Shown piece after piece: positions 63,754 to 64,000 of a stretch of DNA of 64,000 bases. A model generated the notes under the pieces. The model did not search any database. It saw only the letters and a list, made by a program, of their open reading frames with translations, and was not told where the DNA came from. Source of the stretch: Pseudomonas californiensis. GTDB lineage: Bacteria > Pseudomonadota > Gammaproteobacteria > Pseudomonadales > Pseudomonadaceae. Position 1 is the first letter of the stretch, and every line of letters begins with the position of its first letter. The position numbers were made by a program, and so were the translations under genes. Where the stretch lies: contig NZ_JAGTPK010000006.1 in NCBI RefSeq assembly GCF_021147775.1, positions 170,379-234,378 on the forward strand, written 5' to 3'.

Positions 63754-64000
63754 GGACTTGCCCCTACCAAACCGGACACCAACTCCCCGTTAAATTGATG
63801 CTGCTGCCAAGCGCCTAAATTCTCTTGGCGACCGTTATTTCAAAGCGCTGTGCGGATGCTGCTCGTTGTAATGCTCGAAGGCAATCGTCAGATTGCGCAA
63901 CGCTGTTTCTCGATCCGGCTTGGGCATGTGCGCCACGTAATCTCGCTTGATCGTCTTCACAAAGCTCTCTGCCATGCCGTTGCTTTGCGGGCTGCGTACT
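63754..64000 (-). mobile_element. IS3-family (IS51 group) element, cut by window edge
   Basis: The inner end begins TGGACTTGCCCCTACC, the terminal inverted repeat type of IS51-group elements. It is followed inward by the 3' end of an integrase-type transposase on the minus strand. The other end lies beyond 64000, so size and target duplication cannot be read. Confidence 0.85.
63835..64000 (-). CDS. IS3-family transposase (OrfB), C-terminal part
   Basis: The visible 54 codons read [20 protein letters not shown] and on through [15 protein letters not shown], the end of a DDE integrase core; the catalytic glutamate is in MAESF. A TAA stop comes right after HSALK. The same frame then continues with RSPREFRR up to a second TAA at 63790-63792. 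Related proteins read HSALKYRSPREFRR, so the first stop looks like a nonsense change of a tyrosine codon. Confidence 0.85.
   Translation of the reverse strand, partial: VRSPQSNGMAESFVKTIKRDYVAHMPKPDRETALRNLTIAFEHYNEQHPHSALK

Noticed and set aside
63534..63818. Plus-strand 94-codon frame next to the IS
   Set aside because: Low-complexity Pro/Thr/Ser composition, no ribosome site, and it runs across the IS inverted repeat into the element.
1..64000. CRISPR arrays, rRNA or tRNA genes, hrp boxes with GGAACC-N16-CCAC
   Set aside because: None seen on reading both strands. GGAACACTCCACCACA at 34694 lacks the required spacing.

Overview
The window is chromosomal DNA of a fluorescent pseudomonad. 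It is most likely Pseudomonas syringae or a close relative: it carries a P. syringae-type levansucrase without a signal peptide, the cfrX-cmpX-sigX-oprF block next to cobA and the nitrate genes, an AcnD/PrpF-type propionate operon, and an IS51-group (IS3 family) element cut by the right edge. No rRNA, tRNA, CRISPR array or prophage was seen.

Left part (1-9.4 kb), aromatic catabolism: a cut MFS transporter, an EamA permease, an OprD-type porin with a PcaR-like box upstream, then a minus-strand run pcaH-pcaG-MFS (PcaK-like)-pcaB-pcaC behind its LysR activator pcaQ. A strong PcaQ-type palindrome lies over the pcaQ stop codon. pcaD is missing from its usual place between pcaB and pcaC.

9.4-30.4 kb, mostly core genes: glutaredoxin-like protein, acyltransferase, ammonium transporter without glnK, a YqjD/YqjE/YqjK-like envelope operon, an EAL protein, dgt, a three-gene phosphorelay cluster (receiver-only protein, BvgA/EvgA-like regulator, BvgS/EvgS-like hybrid kinase), yggL, PBP4 (dacB), a CHASE-PAS-GGDEF cyclase, rlmKL, rmf and pyrD.

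30.5-42.7 kb, nitrate assimilation: nasS-nasT, a levansucrase gene set into the locus, nitrate transporter, a PP2C/Ser-Thr kinase fusion, an NADH/FAD electron-transfer protein, nitrate reductase and cobA. Three sigma-54 (-24/-12) promoters can be read. Two of them lead into separate RNA leaders, each with ANTAR-type hexaloop hairpins (loop A at position 1, G at position 4) whose last hairpin is mutually exclusive with a Rho-independent terminator. This is a self-consistent NtrC/sigma-54 plus NasT antitermination circuit with two leaders in one locus; the second leader carries an extra hairpin.

42.7-58.7 kb: oprF-sigX-cmpX-cfrX, zntB and rraA, an alpha/beta hydrolase, ppsA with divergent ppsR, and the 2-methylcitrate operon (GntR regulator-prpB-prpC-acnD-prpF) with a perfect ATTGTCGACAAT palindrome upstream.

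58.9-64 kb: a little-studied three-gene peptide-modification operon (retropepsin-like protease, inactive transglutaminase with seven membrane helices, ATP-grasp ligase), a frameshifted and internally deleted autotransporter with a C6 tract at one frameshift, an AT-rich gap, and the IS end.
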